Positions 28,521 to 38,016 of a DNA stretch of 64,000 nucleotides are shown piece after piece. Source of the DNA: Pseudomonadota bacterium (GTDB lineage: Bacteria; Desulfobacterota; Binatia; Binatales; Binataceae); contig JAJPKP010000034.1 in assembly GCA_021323675.1 (NCBI GenBank), forward strand, positions 1-64,000, in the 5' to 3' direction. Made by a program: the position numbers and the translations under genes. The notes beneath the pieces are model-generated. The model ran no database searches, was not told where the DNA came from, and saw nothing but the letters and a program-made list of their open reading frames with translations. The number at the start of each line of letters is the position of its first letter. The first letter of the stretch is position 1.

Positions 28521-30617
28521 TTGAGTAATCATCCCAAGAATACTTCGTCCTACAAGCCCTCGCCTGCACGCAAGGAAATCAAAGACGTGCAGGGGCGCAG
28601 GCGTACGCTCACCGGCATCTTCATCGGTCCGCCGCGCGACGTAAAGGATCCGAGCATCCTTCATTCGATGTCGCTGGTGGCGTTCCTGGCGTGGGTTGGT
28701 CTCGGCTCCGATGGTCTGAGTTCGTCCTGCTACGGCCCGGAAGAGGCGTTCCTGGCGCTCGGATCGCATCAGTATCTCGCGGTTTTTCTCGCGATGCTGA
28801 TGGCGCTGACGGTCTTCATAATCTCCGCGTCATATTCCCAGACTATCGATCAGTTCCCCTCCGGTGGCGGAGGCTACCTGGTAGCGACCAGGTTGCTGGG
28901 GCGCAACGCCGGACTGGTTTCGGGATGCGCCCTGATTGTCGACTACGTGCTGACCATCTCGATCTCGATTGCCAGCGGAGCGGACGCGATTTTCAGCTTC
29001 CTGCCCGCCGCCTGGTTCCATTACAAGCTCCACTTTTGCATCGCGATCGTACTGGTGATGGTGGCGATGAACTTGCGAGGCATCAAGGAATCGGTGCTGA
29101 CACTGCTGCCGATCTTTCTGTCCTTCGTCGCGATGCACGCGGTCCTGGTGACGTACGCGTTCCTGTCCCGCGCGCCTGAGATTCCGACTATCGCGCACGA
29201 CGCGATTCACCAGGTGCGCGACGGGGTCAACGCGCTCGGCACGATGGCCCTGGCGATCATCTTCCTGCGCGCCTACAGCATGGGCGGCGGCACTTACACC
29301 GGAATCGAGGCCGTAAGCAACGGCCTTCCGATTCTGCGCGAGCCGCGCACGGTGACGGGCAAACGGACGATGCTGTACATGGCGGCGTCGCTCGCCTTTA
29401 TCGCGGGCGGAATCCTTATCGCCTACCTCCTGGCAGGCGTCGAGCCCGAGCACGGTAAAACGCTCAACGCCGTGCTGTTCGAACGACTCACCTCCAATTG
29501 GCGAATTGGCGCAGTGAACGTCAGCGTGCCCATCGTCACGTTCACCCTCATCACCGAAGGCGCACTGCTTTTCGTGGCGGCGCAAACCGGGTTCATCGAC
29601 GGACCCCGAGTGCTTGCCACGATGGCGACCGATCGATGGCTTCCGCGGCGTTTCGCCAATCTGAGCGCGCGCCTGGTTACCCAGGACGGCGTGCTGGCGA
29701 TGGGGCTCACGGCGGGCGCAATCCTGATCGGGACAGGGGCGCGGGTCGGGCTTTTGGTTGTTCTTTACGCGATCAACGTGTTCGTGACGTTCACTCTTTC
29801 TCAGCTCGGAATGAGCAAACATTGGTGGGAAGAGCGGAAGAAGGAACCCAGGTGGATGCGCAAGCTTGCGGTCAACGGCATCGGATGCCTGTTTACCGCT
29901 CTCATCCTGATGGTAACCGTCACGCTGAAGTTCAACGAAGGCGGATGGGTAACGATCGCGATGACGGGCGGGGTGGTCGCCGCCTGCTACATGGTGCGCC
30001 GCCACTACTCGAAGGTGGCGCGCGCCATCGACCAGCTCGAAGTCGAAATTTTGCCGCAGATTTTCAATGCCGCGGCCAAGGAGCCGCCGCCGCGCGACCC
30101 CGAAGCGCCGACCGCCGCCTTGCTGGTCAACGGCTTCAACGGCCTGGGGCTGGCCACCCTCACCACGCTTTCGCGCCTGTTCGACAGCCAGTTCAAGAAT
30201 GTCGTTTTCATCAGTGTGGGCGAAGTTGACTCGGCGCTGCTCAAGAGCCCCGAAGAAGTTCAGCAGCTCGAATCAAAGGTCGCGGACGACCTCCTCGAGT
30301 ACTGCAGGCTCGCGGCCGATCTCGGCTTTCACGCGGAACTGCGCACCGCGATCGGCACGGACGTGGTGCTTGAACTAAGGCGGCTGTGCGCGGAAGTCGC
30401 CTCCCAGTTTCCGCACACGGTCTTTTTCGCAGGTCAGCTCGTTTTTGGCGACGAAATCAATGGCTTCGTGAGCCGGTTCCTGCACAATCAGACCGCGTTC
30501 GAAGTTCTGCAGTGGCTTCAGCTTCACGGCCTCAGCCTGGTTATCCTTCCCGTCAGGGTGACGCCGGAAGATTCCGTGGCGGGGCGCGAAGCCTCGCTCA
30601 AAACCATCGCCGCCTGA
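28521..30617 (+). CDS. APC-superfamily permease, KimA/YdaO-like
   Basis: A 698-residue transporter with about 12 membrane helices in residues 45-500 and a cytoplasmic domain of about 190 residues after them. The motifs GSDGLSSSCYGPEEAF and PSGGGGYLVATRLLG, then ALIVDYVLTISISIASG, match the KimA-type K+/H+ symporters, where the soluble C-terminal domain binds c-di-AMP in Firmicutes. That ligand is not established for this lineage. The only candidate start near the N-terminus is TTG 28521 without a strong ribosome binding site, so the exact N-terminus is uncertain. Confidence 0.82.
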   Translation: MSNHPKNTSSYKPSPARKEIKDVQGRRRTLTGIFIGPPRDVKDPSILHSMSLVAFLAWVGLGSDGLSSSCYGPEEAFLALGSHQYLAVFLAMLMALTVFIISASYSQTIDQFPSGGGGYLVATRLLGRNAGLVSGCALIVDYVLTISISIASGADAIFSFLPAAWFHYKLHFCIAIVLVMVAMNLRGIKESVLTLLPIFLSFVAMHAVLVTYAFLSRAPEIPTIAHDAIHQVRDGVNALGTMALAIIFLRAYSMGGGTYTGIEAVSNGLPILREPRTVTGKRTMLYMAASLAFIAGGILIAYLLAGVEPEHGKTLNAVLFERLTSNWRIGAVNVSVPIVTFTLITEGALLFVAAQTGFIDGPRVLATMATDRWLPRRFANLSARLVTQDGVLAMGLTAGAILIGTGARVGLLVVLYAINVFVTFTLSQLGMSKHWWEERKKEPRWMRKLAVNGIGCLFTALILMVTVTLKFNEGGWVTIAMTGGVVAACYMVRRHYSKVARAIDQLEVEILPQIFNAAAKEPPPRDPEAPTAALLVNGFNGLGLATLTTLSRLFDSQFKNVVFISVGEVDSALLKSPEEVQQLESKVADDLLEYCRLAADLGFHAELRTAIGTDVVLELRRLCAEVASQFPHTVFFAGQLVFGDEINGFVSRFLHNQTAFEVLQWLQLHGLSLVILPVRVTPEDSVAGREASLKTIAA

Positions 30618-30669
30618 TCGCTCGCATAATCGATCGGTGCGTCGCGCCCGCAGCCCCGGGGCGGACGGC

Positions 30670-31575
30670 TTACTCCGCCTCGAGTGCGGCGCGAATTCCC
30701 GCCAGTTCCTTGCGGCGCTCCTTCCCGACGTCCGGATATTCGAGTTTCAGGTCGTGCAGGGTTTTGATGATGATGGCGGCGACGGCAATCCGCATGAACG
30801 GCTTGTGGTCCGCTGGAATCACGTACCACGGCGCCCATTCGGTGCTGGTGGCGTTGAAGCAATCCTCGTACGCGCGCTGATAGTCCTTCCAAAACCGGCG
30901 CTCTTCGACATCGGCGCCCGAAAACTTCCAATTCTTCTCGGGCCGATCGATACGTGCGAGGAAGCGGCGCTTTTGTTCCGCGTACGAGACGTTCAGAAAG
31001 AACTTCAGAATGATTGTCCCATTGTGGACCAGGTACTTCTCGAAGTTGTTGATCTCTTCATACCGCCGCTTCCAGATCTTCTCGTCCTTCCATTGCTTCG
31101 GCATGCGCTGGTCGTCGAGGAGTTGGGGATGCACACGGGTTACGAGAACCTCTTCGTAGTAGGAGCGGTTGAATATCACTATCTTGCCGCGCTCCGGCAG
31201 CCGCGCGGCGCATCGCCAGAGATAGTCGTGGCGCAGCTCCTCGGACGAGGGCTTCTTGAATGAATACACGTCGCAGCCCTGCGGATTTACGCCCGACATC
31301 ACGTGCTTGATGGTGCCGTCCTTCCCGGCGGCGTCCAGCGCCTGCAACACGATGAGCAAGGCATATTCGCTCTGCGCGTAGAGGCGATCCTGGTACTCGG
31401 CGAGCAGCTCGATACCCTCGGCGAGCATCGCTTCCCACTCCTGCTTGGTTCGCGAACTCGGCATAAAGCCCGGATCGTAGTCTTTGTGCAGAGATATCTT
31501 CCGGTCCGGGGGAACCGCCAGCAGGTCTTTCAACTGCTCGATACGTTTGAGCGCGGCATGAAGGTCGATGGTCAT
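30670..31575 (-). CDS. ppk2: Polyphosphate kinase 2
   Basis: PPK2 enzymes transfer phosphate between polyphosphate and nucleotides. The 301-residue product has Walker A ALDAAGKDGTIKHV at about residues 75-88, the FNRSYYEEVLVTRVHP Walker B region and the lid sequence LARIDRPEKNWKFS. It has a single PPK2 domain. The start is ATG 31575, preceded by GGAG. Whether it favours ADP, GDP or AMP as acceptor cannot be decided by eye. The gene is convergent with the permease gene and divergent from the aldehyde dehydrogenase gene. Confidence 0.93.
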   Translation of the reverse strand: MTIDLHAALKRIEQLKDLLAVPPDRKISLHKDYDPGFMPSSRTKQEWEAMLAEGIELLAEYQDRLYAQSEYALLIVLQALDAAGKDGTIKHVMSGVNPQGCDVYSFKKPSSEELRHDYLWRCAARLPERGKIVIFNRSYYEEVLVTRVHPQLLDDQRMPKQWKDEKIWKRRYEEINNFEKYLVHNGTIILKFFLNVSYAEQKRRFLARIDRPEKNWKFSGADVEERRFWKDYQRAYEDCFNATSTEWAPWYVIPADHKPFMRIAVAAIIIKTLHDLKLEYPDVGKERRKELAGIRAALEAE

Positions 31576-31797
31576 ATCTCCAGAGACATCATCACGGGCA
31601 TCCCGATGTCGCAAGCGCGATTCGGTGCTTTTCCGCCCCCAGGAAGCGCGGGAGCATCCGGGGTTCTTCCGTCCATTTTGGCGCGCTTTTATCGCAAGGC
31701 GTCTCACTTGCGCCGGGCCCGCAGGGCGATATAGTTGGCGCCGAAACCAGGAGTTCGCCGGCGGCGGCATTCGCCTGTCCACCGGAAAGGAGTTGCT

Positions 31798-33201
31798 ATG
31801 GCCGAATTTACCATGACGATCAACGGCAAGCCGGTCGCCGGATCGAAGACCGTGGGCGTGATCAACCCTGCCACCGGCAAGGTGTTTGCCCAGGTGCCCG
31901 ATTGCTCGAAAGCCGAGCTCGATCAGGCGATGGAAGCCGCGCAAAACGCGTTTCCCGCCTGGAGCAAGGACATCAACGTCCGCCGCAAAGTGCTGGGCGA
32001 CTGTGCCGCGGCATTGATGAGCCCGCCCGAGGGTCTCGCCCGGATGCTGACGATGGAACAGGGGAAGCCGCTGGACAAGGCTTCGCAGGAAGTGATGGGC
32101 ACGGCGTTCTGGTGCCAGTACACCTCCACGCTCGATCTGCCGGTCGAGGTGGTGCAGGACAACGCCCAAAGCCACATCGAAGTCCGCCGCCGGCCGCTCG
32201 GCGTTGTTGCCGCGATTACCCCGTGGAACTATCCGATCATGCTGGCGATGTGGAAGATCGCGCCCGCGCTGCTCGCCGGCAATACCGTCGTGCTCAAGCC
32301 TTCTCCGTTCACGCCGATTACAAGCCTGATGCTGGGCGAAATTCTGCGCGATATCGTTCCGCCCGGCGTGCTCAACGTCATCTCGGGCGGTGATGAGCTG
32401 GGCGCGATGATGACGACGCACAAGGTGCCGCGCAAGATTTCCTTTACCGGCTCCGTCGAGACCGGCAAGAAGGTCGCCGCCGCAGCCGCGCCCGATCTCA
32501 AACGCGTCACGCTGGAACTCGGCGGCAATGACGCCGCAATCGTGCTGCCTGACGTCGATCCCAAGGCCGTCGCGGAAAAGATCTTCTGGGGCGCCTTCGA
32601 GAACACCGGCCAGATCTGCAGCGCGATCAAGCGCGTCTATGTGCACGAAAAAGTCTACTCGACCGTCCTCGAAACTCTCGGCGATATCGCCAAGGGCGTG
32701 AAAGTGGGCAACGGCCTCGAGCCGGGCGTTCAGCTTGGCCCTCTGAACAACAAGCCGCAGTTCGAGCGAGTATCCGAACTGGTCGAAGATGCGAAAAAGC
32801 ACGGCGCGAAGATCGTCGCAGGCGGAAACCGCCTCGGCGGCGAAGGCTACTTCTTTGCCCCGACAATCGTCACCGAAATCTCCGACGGCGTTCGGCTGGT
32901 TGACGAAGAACAATTCGGACCCGCGCTTCCCGTCATGCCCTACAAGGACGTTGAAGATGCGGTCCGGCGCGCCAACGCGACCACTTACGGACTCAGCGGC
33001 TCCGTATGGGGCAGTGACGCGGATCGCGCTGCCGAAGTCGCCAAGCAGCTTGACTGCGGATCAGCCTGGGTGAATCAGCATCTGGCTATCGCGCCCAATC
33101 TTCCGTTTGGCGGCGCGAAATGGTCCGGCATCGGCGTCGAGAACGGTCCATGGGGCCTGCTCGGCTTCACGGAAATTCAAGTCGTAAACGTCGTTAAGTA
33201 G
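31798..33201 (+). CDS. NAD(P)-dependent aldehyde dehydrogenase
   Basis: A 467-residue enzyme of the ALDH superfamily, oxidising an aldehyde to the acid. The cofactor-binding region includes TPWNYPIMLAMWKIAPALLAG (shown in part: WNYPIMLAMWK), the catalytic Glu in LELGGNDAAIVL and the catalytic Cys in ENTGQICSAIKR. The specificity is not readable. ATG 31798 follows AAAGGAG and gives MAEFTMTINGK; the frame upstream to 31735 lacks family content. A strong hairpin follows the stop. Confidence 0.95.
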   Translation: MAEFTMTINGKPVAGSKTVGVINPATGKVFAQVPDCSKAELDQAMEAAQNAFPAWSKDINVRRKVLGDCAAALMSPPEGLARMLTMEQGKPLDKASQEVMGTAFWCQYTSTLDLPVEVVQDNAQSHIEVRRRPLGVVAAITPWNYPIMLAMWKIAPALLAGNTVVLKPSPFTPITSLMLGEILRDIVPPGVLNVISGGDELGAMMTTHKVPRKISFTGSVETGKKVAAAAAPDLKRVTLELGGNDAAIVLPDVDPKAVAEKIFWGAFENTGQICSAIKRVYVHEKVYSTVLETLGDIAKGVKVGNGLEPGVQLGPLNNKPQFERVSELVEDAKKHGAKIVAGGNRLGGEGYFFAPTIVTEISDGVRLVDEEQFGPALPVMPYKDVEDAVRRANATTYGLSGSVWGSDADRAAEVAKQLDCGSAWVNQHLAIAPNLPFGGAKWSGIGVENGPWGLLGFTEIQVVNVVK

Positions 33202-33223
33202 CTCGATTCGTCGCGATCGAAAC

Positions 33224-33274
33224 GCGGCGGGCGGTTGGGATCGGAATGTCCCGGCCGCCCGCCGCTTTAGTTTT
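33224..33274. terminator. Strong hairpin terminator between convergent genes
   Basis: An 11-bp GC-rich perfect inverted repeat (33224-33234 with 33255-33265) surrounds a 20-nt loop and is followed by TTTAGTTTT. It lies between the aldehyde dehydrogenase stop and the end of a minus-strand lipoprotein gene, so it may serve both. Confidence 0.85.
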
Positions 33275-33278
33275 CGCC

Positions 33279-33920
33279 CTACTTTGCCGGCACGCATTCA
33301 ACTTCGGGATCGTAGGTCTTCTCCAGGCGCGCCACCGCGTCTTCGATCTTCCGCGAATCGCCGATATACCGCTGCGTAAGCGCCGCCTGCTCGGCCTGAT
33401 CCAGCTTGGCGCTGGCCAGCATCGTCAAGCGCTGTTCGAGGTACGTATCCGGCAGCTCGCTGAGCGTCGTCATCCCGACCGGCCAGGTGTTGATCTGCTG
33501 CTTGGGCCATCCAAAGCCGAAGAAGCTCCGGTACTCGAGCGCCTGCATCTCGCGCGCACGATCATCGTCAAGTCTGCCGTTGAACACCCATCCTTTCTGC
33601 GCCGCCGCGGCCGACGGCACCAAAAGCGGCGGGTCTGGAGTATGGAACCTGCACTGAGAGTTGATAACGGCGGCGTCGAGTTGGCCGTTTTCACTCAGAA
33701 AGGCCGCCGGACTTACCAGTCCGACCCTCGTCGACTTCTCCACCTGGTCGAATATCGAGGGCGGCGTAAGATTCGCGCTGAGACTCGCGGCCGAAGACGC
33801 GGTCGATGCGTTGTTGGCGCCGCTGGAAGATCCCGACAGCGCTCCCAGCAACGGCGCGGCGCATCCTGCCAGCAACATGAGCGAGATCGTGCACATCAAC
33901 CATCTGACTGACTGGTTCAA
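33279..33920 (-). CDS. Predicted lipoprotein of unknown function
   Basis: The 213-residue product has a lipobox near residue 20 (SLMLLAGC), so it is probably acylated and membrane-anchored. TTG at 33920 is the best start because CGGAGGTG lies five bases upstream and ATG 33896 lacks one; the longer frame to 34178 is unlikely. The mature part has a low-complexity serine/alanine stretch followed by PPSIFDQVEKS, FGFGWPKQQINTWP and a helical tail. I recognise no domain. It is the last gene of a probable operon with the sensor kinase and regulator upstream, though a 199-bp gap precedes it. Confidence 0.7.
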   Translation of the reverse strand: MNQSVRWLMCTISLMLLAGCAAPLLGALSGSSSGANNASTASSAASLSANLTPPSIFDQVEKSTRVGLVSPAAFLSENGQLDAAVINSQCRFHTPDPPLLVPSAAAAQKGWVFNGRLDDDRAREMQALEYRSFFGFGWPKQQINTWPVGMTTLSELPDTYLEQRLTMLASAKLDQAEQAALTQRYIGDSRKIEDAVARLEKTYDPEVECVPAK

Positions 33921-34095
33921 GTGGCACCTCCGGAACAAACGCTGAGACGCTGTCGGGCGGTGAGCTGCCGCCCTCGCGACGAAGGCCCGCAGAGTATGAA
34001 GCGATTGTTCCACGCTCCGGCGATCGCCGCCACTTTTCTTTTCCGGCGCGACGCGCTGGCGATATCGCAGAAACGCGAGAGGAGGGCTTGACGCG

Positions 34096-34509
34096 CTACG
34101 GCTGCTGAACGCAGCAACTCTGAATTTCCGCTTGCGCCTGGTCCTGGTCCATCGGGTCCAGATGCGGCCGTCCGACAAGCCATCCCCAGCTTATCCTTTC
34201 CCGCAGATAGTGAACGCGCGGGTCGGCGTCGATCTCAACTTCGTCCTCGCTCTCGGTGCCGGCCCGGCATCCGGTGTGGCCGGCGGGGACGACGAATGCG
34301 TGATACGCGCCCGGCTCGATCGCGGCGCTCTGTCCGTCGCACTCAACCACCGGATGAATCAGCGAGCCGAAGAAGCTGTACGGGCGATACACGTAGATGA
34401 CGGCGCTGTTCGGAGGCCCCTCCGCTCTTTGAAAGGCGGGGCCCTGCGCCGCGCATCCCGCGAGGGCGACGGCAAGGACAACCGCGGCCGCGACGAAACG
34501 AAGCTTCAT
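34096..34509 (-). CDS. DUF2846-like lipoprotein
   Basis: A 137-residue product with a clear lipobox (AVALAGC). The mature part reads SAVIYVYRPYSFFGSLIHP and AAIEPGAYHAFVVPAGHTG, then a C-terminal AQAEIQSC, which is the layout of DUF2846 lipoproteins of unknown role. The start overlaps the stop of the preceding lipoprotein gene by 4 bp, so they are translated together. It belongs to the minus-strand operon headed by the sensor kinase. Confidence 0.75.
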   Translation of the reverse strand: MKLRFVAAAVVLAVALAGCAAQGPAFQRAEGPPNSAVIYVYRPYSFFGSLIHPVVECDGQSAAIEPGAYHAFVVPAGHTGCRAGTESEDEVEIDADPRVHYLRERISWGWLVGRPHLDPMDQDQAQAEIQSCCVQQP

Positions 34510-35054
34510 TCGGTCCCGGCCACCGACTCGGCAAGCCTGCCGGCGTCGTTGTAGAGCTTTCGATCGATCGCATCGCGGACCGCGGCTCGCGCGGCTTCGT
34601 CCAACTCGCGATGAGTCGGCTCGGAAAGCAGGCTATAGGGCTTTTCGATGCGGCTCGAGGCGGTGTAGTCGCCGATCACTCGATCTCCATCCGATATCAG
34701 GAGCGAAGCGGAGGCGGTCACGCCATATTCACCCATCGGATACCCGGCATAGGTCAGCGGGTCGATGGCCGAAAGGAGCATCGGCGCGTGGTGCTCATCG
34801 TGAGTCAATTCTTCCCGGTAGGAGAAAGTTATCTGCGAGTCACGTGAAAGCGACATCGCGACCGCGGGCGGCAATTCGCCGGGGTCTCCACCGATCAAGC
34901 GGCCCTTGAACGGCAACGGATGGGCGTCGGCTTGCTTCGGGCCGGCGATTGCGGGCTGCTGGACGGAGCAGCCGGAGCACAAGACGGCGGCGAAGAATGC
35001 TGCCGCAAGCGCCAGGCGGCGCCGCGCCCGGACGGGCTGCGATGCTTTGCTCAT
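34506..35054 (-). CDS. Predicted lipoprotein downstream of the sigma-54 regulator
   Basis: A 182-residue product with an arginine-rich N-terminus and the lipobox VLCSGC near residue 27. The mature part carries GEYGVTASASLLISDGDRV and YTASSRIEKPYSLL, a beta-rich pattern recalling outer-membrane accessory lipoproteins, but I cannot name a family. It begins six bases after the regulator stop and overlaps the next lipoprotein gene by 4 bp. Its place in a sensor-regulator operon suggests an envelope role in the same stress response. Confidence 0.75.
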   Translation of the reverse strand: MSKASQPVRARRRLALAAAFFAAVLCSGCSVQQPAIAGPKQADAHPLPFKGRLIGGDPGELPPAVAMSLSRDSQITFSYREELTHDEHHAPMLLSAIDPLTYAGYPMGEYGVTASASLLISDGDRVIGDYTASSRIEKPYSLLSEPTHRELDEAARAAVRDAIDRKLYNDAGRLAESVAGTE

Positions 35055-35060
35055 CGCCCG

Positions 35061-36434
35061 CTATTTCACCGCAGCCGGGTAGCTCTCCTCAAGCTTGCGA
35101 TAAAGGGTCTTGCGATCCACTCGCAGAATCGCGGCGGCTTCGGTCTTGTTGCCGGATACCTGGGCAAGCACGGCGCGGATATACTCGTGCTCGACTTCGT
35201 CGAGGCTCAGGCGGCGAGCCGCAACTTCGTCGAAGGTCCCCGCCAGGTTTTGCTCGCCGGTAACGCGAGGAGGCATGTCGGCGATCGTGATCTTGCCGTC
35301 GCGGCAGAGAATCACCGCGCTTTGGATTACGTTCTGAAGCTCGCGGATGTTTCCGGGCCACGAATAGCGCATCAGGCATTCGTTCGCCTTGGGATCGATC
35401 GCCGGCAAGGCCTTTCCGCACTCCACGGCGGCTCGCACCAGGAAATGCCTTATGAGCAAGGGAATATCCTCCGGACGTTCGCGCAGCGGAGGAACGTGGA
35501 TGGTCACAGTGGCAAGGCGATAGAAAAGATCGGCGCGAAACCGCGACTGCGCGACCGCGCTCTCCAGATCGGTGTTGGTTGCGGCGACGATCCGCACGTC
35601 CACCCTGGCCTCGGCCGTCGCGCCAAGCGGCCGCACGCGTTTGTCCTCGATGACGCGCAGGAGCTTGGCCTGCAGCGGCACGGGCATGTCGCCGATTTCG
35701 TCCAGAAACAACGTCCCTCCCTGCGCCGCCTGGAAGAGCCCTTCCTTTGCGCCGCGCGCATCGGTAAACGCGCCTTTGACGTAACCGAACAGCTCGCTCT
35801 CGATCAGGTTTTCGGGAATGGAGGCGCAGTTAATCGGCACAAAAGGCCCGTCGCGGCGCGAGCTCGCGAAATGCAGCGCGCGGGCGAGCAGTTCCTTGCC
35901 GGTGCCGCTTTCGCCGAGCAACAGCACCGTAGCCGGCATATCGGCGACCTGGCGAATCGTCTCCAGCACCGCCACCATCCGCGGATTGGCCGCAACGATA
36001 TTGGACAGGCCGTAGTTGGCGGCCAATTCGCCGCGCAGCCTCCTTACTTCGCGCCGCAATTCGCGATTTTCCAGCGCTCGCGACACCACCAGCAGGAATT
36101 CATCGTTCCCGAACGGCTTGGTGAGGTAATCGAACGCGCCCAGCTTCATCGACTCGACCGCATTGGCGATCGAGCCAAACGCGGTGATCATGATAACCGG
36201 CAGTGTCGGGAAGCGCCGCTTCAGCTCGGCCTGAAGCTGATGCCCGTTCATCTGGCTCATCCGCAGGTCGGAGACCACGAGGTCAGGCTCTTCCTCTTCG
36301 ACCAGTTCGAGCGCCCGGGCTCCGGAATTGGCGCTCACCGCGGCGTAGCCGGCATCGCGAAGAACGTCGCAAAGTACGTTCGCCATTTCCGCGTCGTCAT
36401 CGACGACCAGAATCTTCGGATCGTTGACGTTCAT
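35061..36434 (-). CDS. NtrC-family sigma-54-dependent response regulator (ZraR-like)
   Basis: A 457-residue enhancer-binding protein. The receiver domain (residues 1-120) has the phosphoacceptor Asp in DLVVSDLRMS. The central AAA+ domain shows Walker A GESGTGKELLA, the sigma-54 contact loop GAFTDA and Walker B TLFLDEIGDMP. The C-terminus is a Fis-type helix-turn-helix (NKTEAAAILRVDRKTLYRKL). It overlaps the kinase gene by 4 bp. Sigma-54 promoters face both ways in the adjacent intergenic region, so the protein probably activates both its own operon and the efflux operon. Confidence 0.95.
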   Translation of the reverse strand: MNVNDPKILVVDDDAEMANVLCDVLRDAGYAAVSANSGARALELVEEEEPDLVVSDLRMSQMNGHQLQAELKRRFPTLPVIMITAFGSIANAVESMKLGAFDYLTKPFGNDEFLLVVSRALENRELRREVRRLRGELAANYGLSNIVAANPRMVAVLETIRQVADMPATVLLLGESGTGKELLARALHFASSRRDGPFVPINCASIPENLIESELFGYVKGAFTDARGAKEGLFQAAQGGTLFLDEIGDMPVPLQAKLLRVIEDKRVRPLGATAEARVDVRIVAATNTDLESAVAQSRFRADLFYRLATVTIHVPPLRERPEDIPLLIRHFLVRAAVECGKALPAIDPKANECLMRYSWPGNIRELQNVIQSAVILCRDGKITIADMPPRVTGEQNLAGTFDEVAARRLSLDEVEHEYIRAVLAQVSGNKTEAAAILRVDRKTLYRKLEESYPAAVK

Positions 36435-37927
36435 ATCAGATCCTCTTTGGCTGACGGCGCCGTGTGCGCGATCGCGCCGTTCACCGGCGCGCGCGGCATC
36501 GTGACGCGGAATTTGCTGCCGCCGGATCCTGACTCGAAGCTAATCTCGCCATGATGGTCGCGGATGATCGACTGGCTGACGGCAAGCCCCATCCCGGTGC
36601 CGTTGCCAGGCTCCTTGGTGGTAAAGAATGGATCGAACACTCTGGCGGCGTGCTGCGGCGGAACACCCGGGCCGGTATCCTCGAACTCGACTTTCAGCAT
36701 TCCCGCTTCGCCATCGCTTCCGGATCGCGCGCGAATATGCAGAGTGCCCCCCTGCGGCGTCATCGCGTCGATCGCGTTCATCGCAAGGTTCACAAACACC
36801 TGTTGAAGCTGGCCCGAGTCGCACTCGGCGACCAGCGGTTCTTCGCCAAGATCGGGCGTCATCGCGATATGGCGGCGCGCAGCCTCGGTCTCCACCAGGC
36901 TCATCGCGTGGCTGACGATCTGGCGAACGTCGCACAGCGAGCGATGCGACTCTCGGCTGCGCCCGTAGTCGAGAAGCATCCGAACGATTCGCGATACGCG
37001 ATCGATCTGGCTGATGATTATTTCGAGTCCCTTGCGCGCCCGCTCCGAAACCGGCTCTCCATGCAGTACCTGCTCGGCCCGCCCCCGGATGATGCCCATC
37101 GGCGTCCCGATCTCATGGGCGAGCCCCGAAGCCAGCGTGCCGACGGTAGCCAGCCGCTCGGCGTGCTGCAGGCTGCGTTCGAGCTCCAGCTCGCGGCGAT
37201 GCCTGGCAAGGAGGTCGCGCCGTGCGACGGTTAGCTGTTCGTCGAGCTTGCGGAACTCTTCGGTAAGCAGGCTGACTTCATCGGCGCCGGAGTAGCGGTC
37301 GCGCAATTCGCCGTCGGAGAAACGCGTAACCTTGCGGGAAAGCTCCGCCAGAGGCCTCGAAACATAGCGGCGGACCAGCAGCGGAATCAACGCCACCACC
37401 ACCGCGATTATCACTATCGAAATGAAGATCGAGGCTTCGGTGCGAGCGGCCAGATCCTCGCGAACCTCGGTCCAGTCCTGCGCGACAAGCAGGTAGCCGA
37501 AGATATTGCCGGATCGGTCGCGCAACGGAACCACTCGCGCAAGCCAGTCAGTATTGCCGAGACGCTTCTGAAATTCGCTCGCCTCCGGATCTGCCGCCCT
37601 CGATTCCATCATCCTGCCGATCAGCTCCGCATCGCCCGGAACAGCGGTGCGCATCACGGTCAGGTCTTTTTTGAACAATGCCACCTTGGTGGTGTCGTCG
37701 GTCATACGGCGAAGGATGTCATCTACCTCGTCCCATTCGTTCCGGAGGACGTCGTTTTCCATTTCGAGGGCGAGGCTGCGCGTCGTCGCTCTCATCTCGC
37801 GCTCGAGATCGTTGACATAAACGGTGGCAGAGCGGCGGACGCTGACGTACATGCGGCCGAAAAGCAGCGGAGCCAGCGCAAGCAACAACGCCAACGTCAG
37901 CCTTGTGCCAATCTTCATCGAGCTCAT
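36431..37927 (-). CDS. Sensor histidine kinase paired with the NtrC-type regulator (ZraS-like)
   Basis: The 498-residue product has a membrane helix near the N-terminus (LALLLALAPLLFG), a periplasmic loop of about 140 residues, a second helix (SIVIIAVVVALIPLLV), a HAMP region and a HisKA/ATPase kinase core: GLAHEIGTPMGIIRG with the phospho-His, N box NLAMNAIDAM, G1 FEDTGPGV, and G2 GNGTGMGLAVS. The periplasmic loop fits metal or envelope sensing. ATG 37927 (MSSMKIG) is chosen; a second ATG lies 9 bases later and the longer frame to 37957 is unlikely. It is the promoter-proximal gene of its operon. Confidence 0.92.
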   Translation of the reverse strand: MSSMKIGTRLTLALLLALAPLLFGRMYVSVRRSATVYVNDLEREMRATTRSLALEMENDVLRNEWDEVDDILRRMTDDTTKVALFKKDLTVMRTAVPGDAELIGRMMESRAADPEASEFQKRLGNTDWLARVVPLRDRSGNIFGYLLVAQDWTEVREDLAARTEASIFISIVIIAVVVALIPLLVRRYVSRPLAELSRKVTRFSDGELRDRYSGADEVSLLTEEFRKLDEQLTVARRDLLARHRRELELERSLQHAERLATVGTLASGLAHEIGTPMGIIRGRAEQVLHGEPVSERARKGLEIIISQIDRVSRIVRMLLDYGRSRESHRSLCDVRQIVSHAMSLVETEAARRHIAMTPDLGEEPLVAECDSGQLQQVFVNLAMNAIDAMTPQGGTLHIRARSGSDGEAGMLKVEFEDTGPGVPPQHAARVFDPFFTTKEPGNGTGMGLAVSQSIIRDHHGEISFESGSGGSKFRVTMPRAPVNGAIAHTAPSAKEDLI

Positions 37928-38000
37928 TATAGCTACTTCGGTTGGGCCGTAAGCCAACCGGCTGGAGCTGTCGGCAACCAGACCCCAAGGTCAACCCTTG

Positions 38001-38016
38001 AGCAATCTGCCTGCCA
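38001..38016 (-). promoter_or_regulatory. Sigma-54 promoter reading into the kinase-regulator operon
   Basis: On the minus strand the sequence is TGGCAGGCAGATTGCT, which matches the -24/-12 consensus TGGCACG-N4-TTGCW except for one base. The invariant GG and GC are ten bases apart. Transcription would begin near 37990, about 60 nt before the kinase start. The downstream gene encodes the matching sigma-54 activator, so this looks autoregulatory. Confidence 0.7.
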
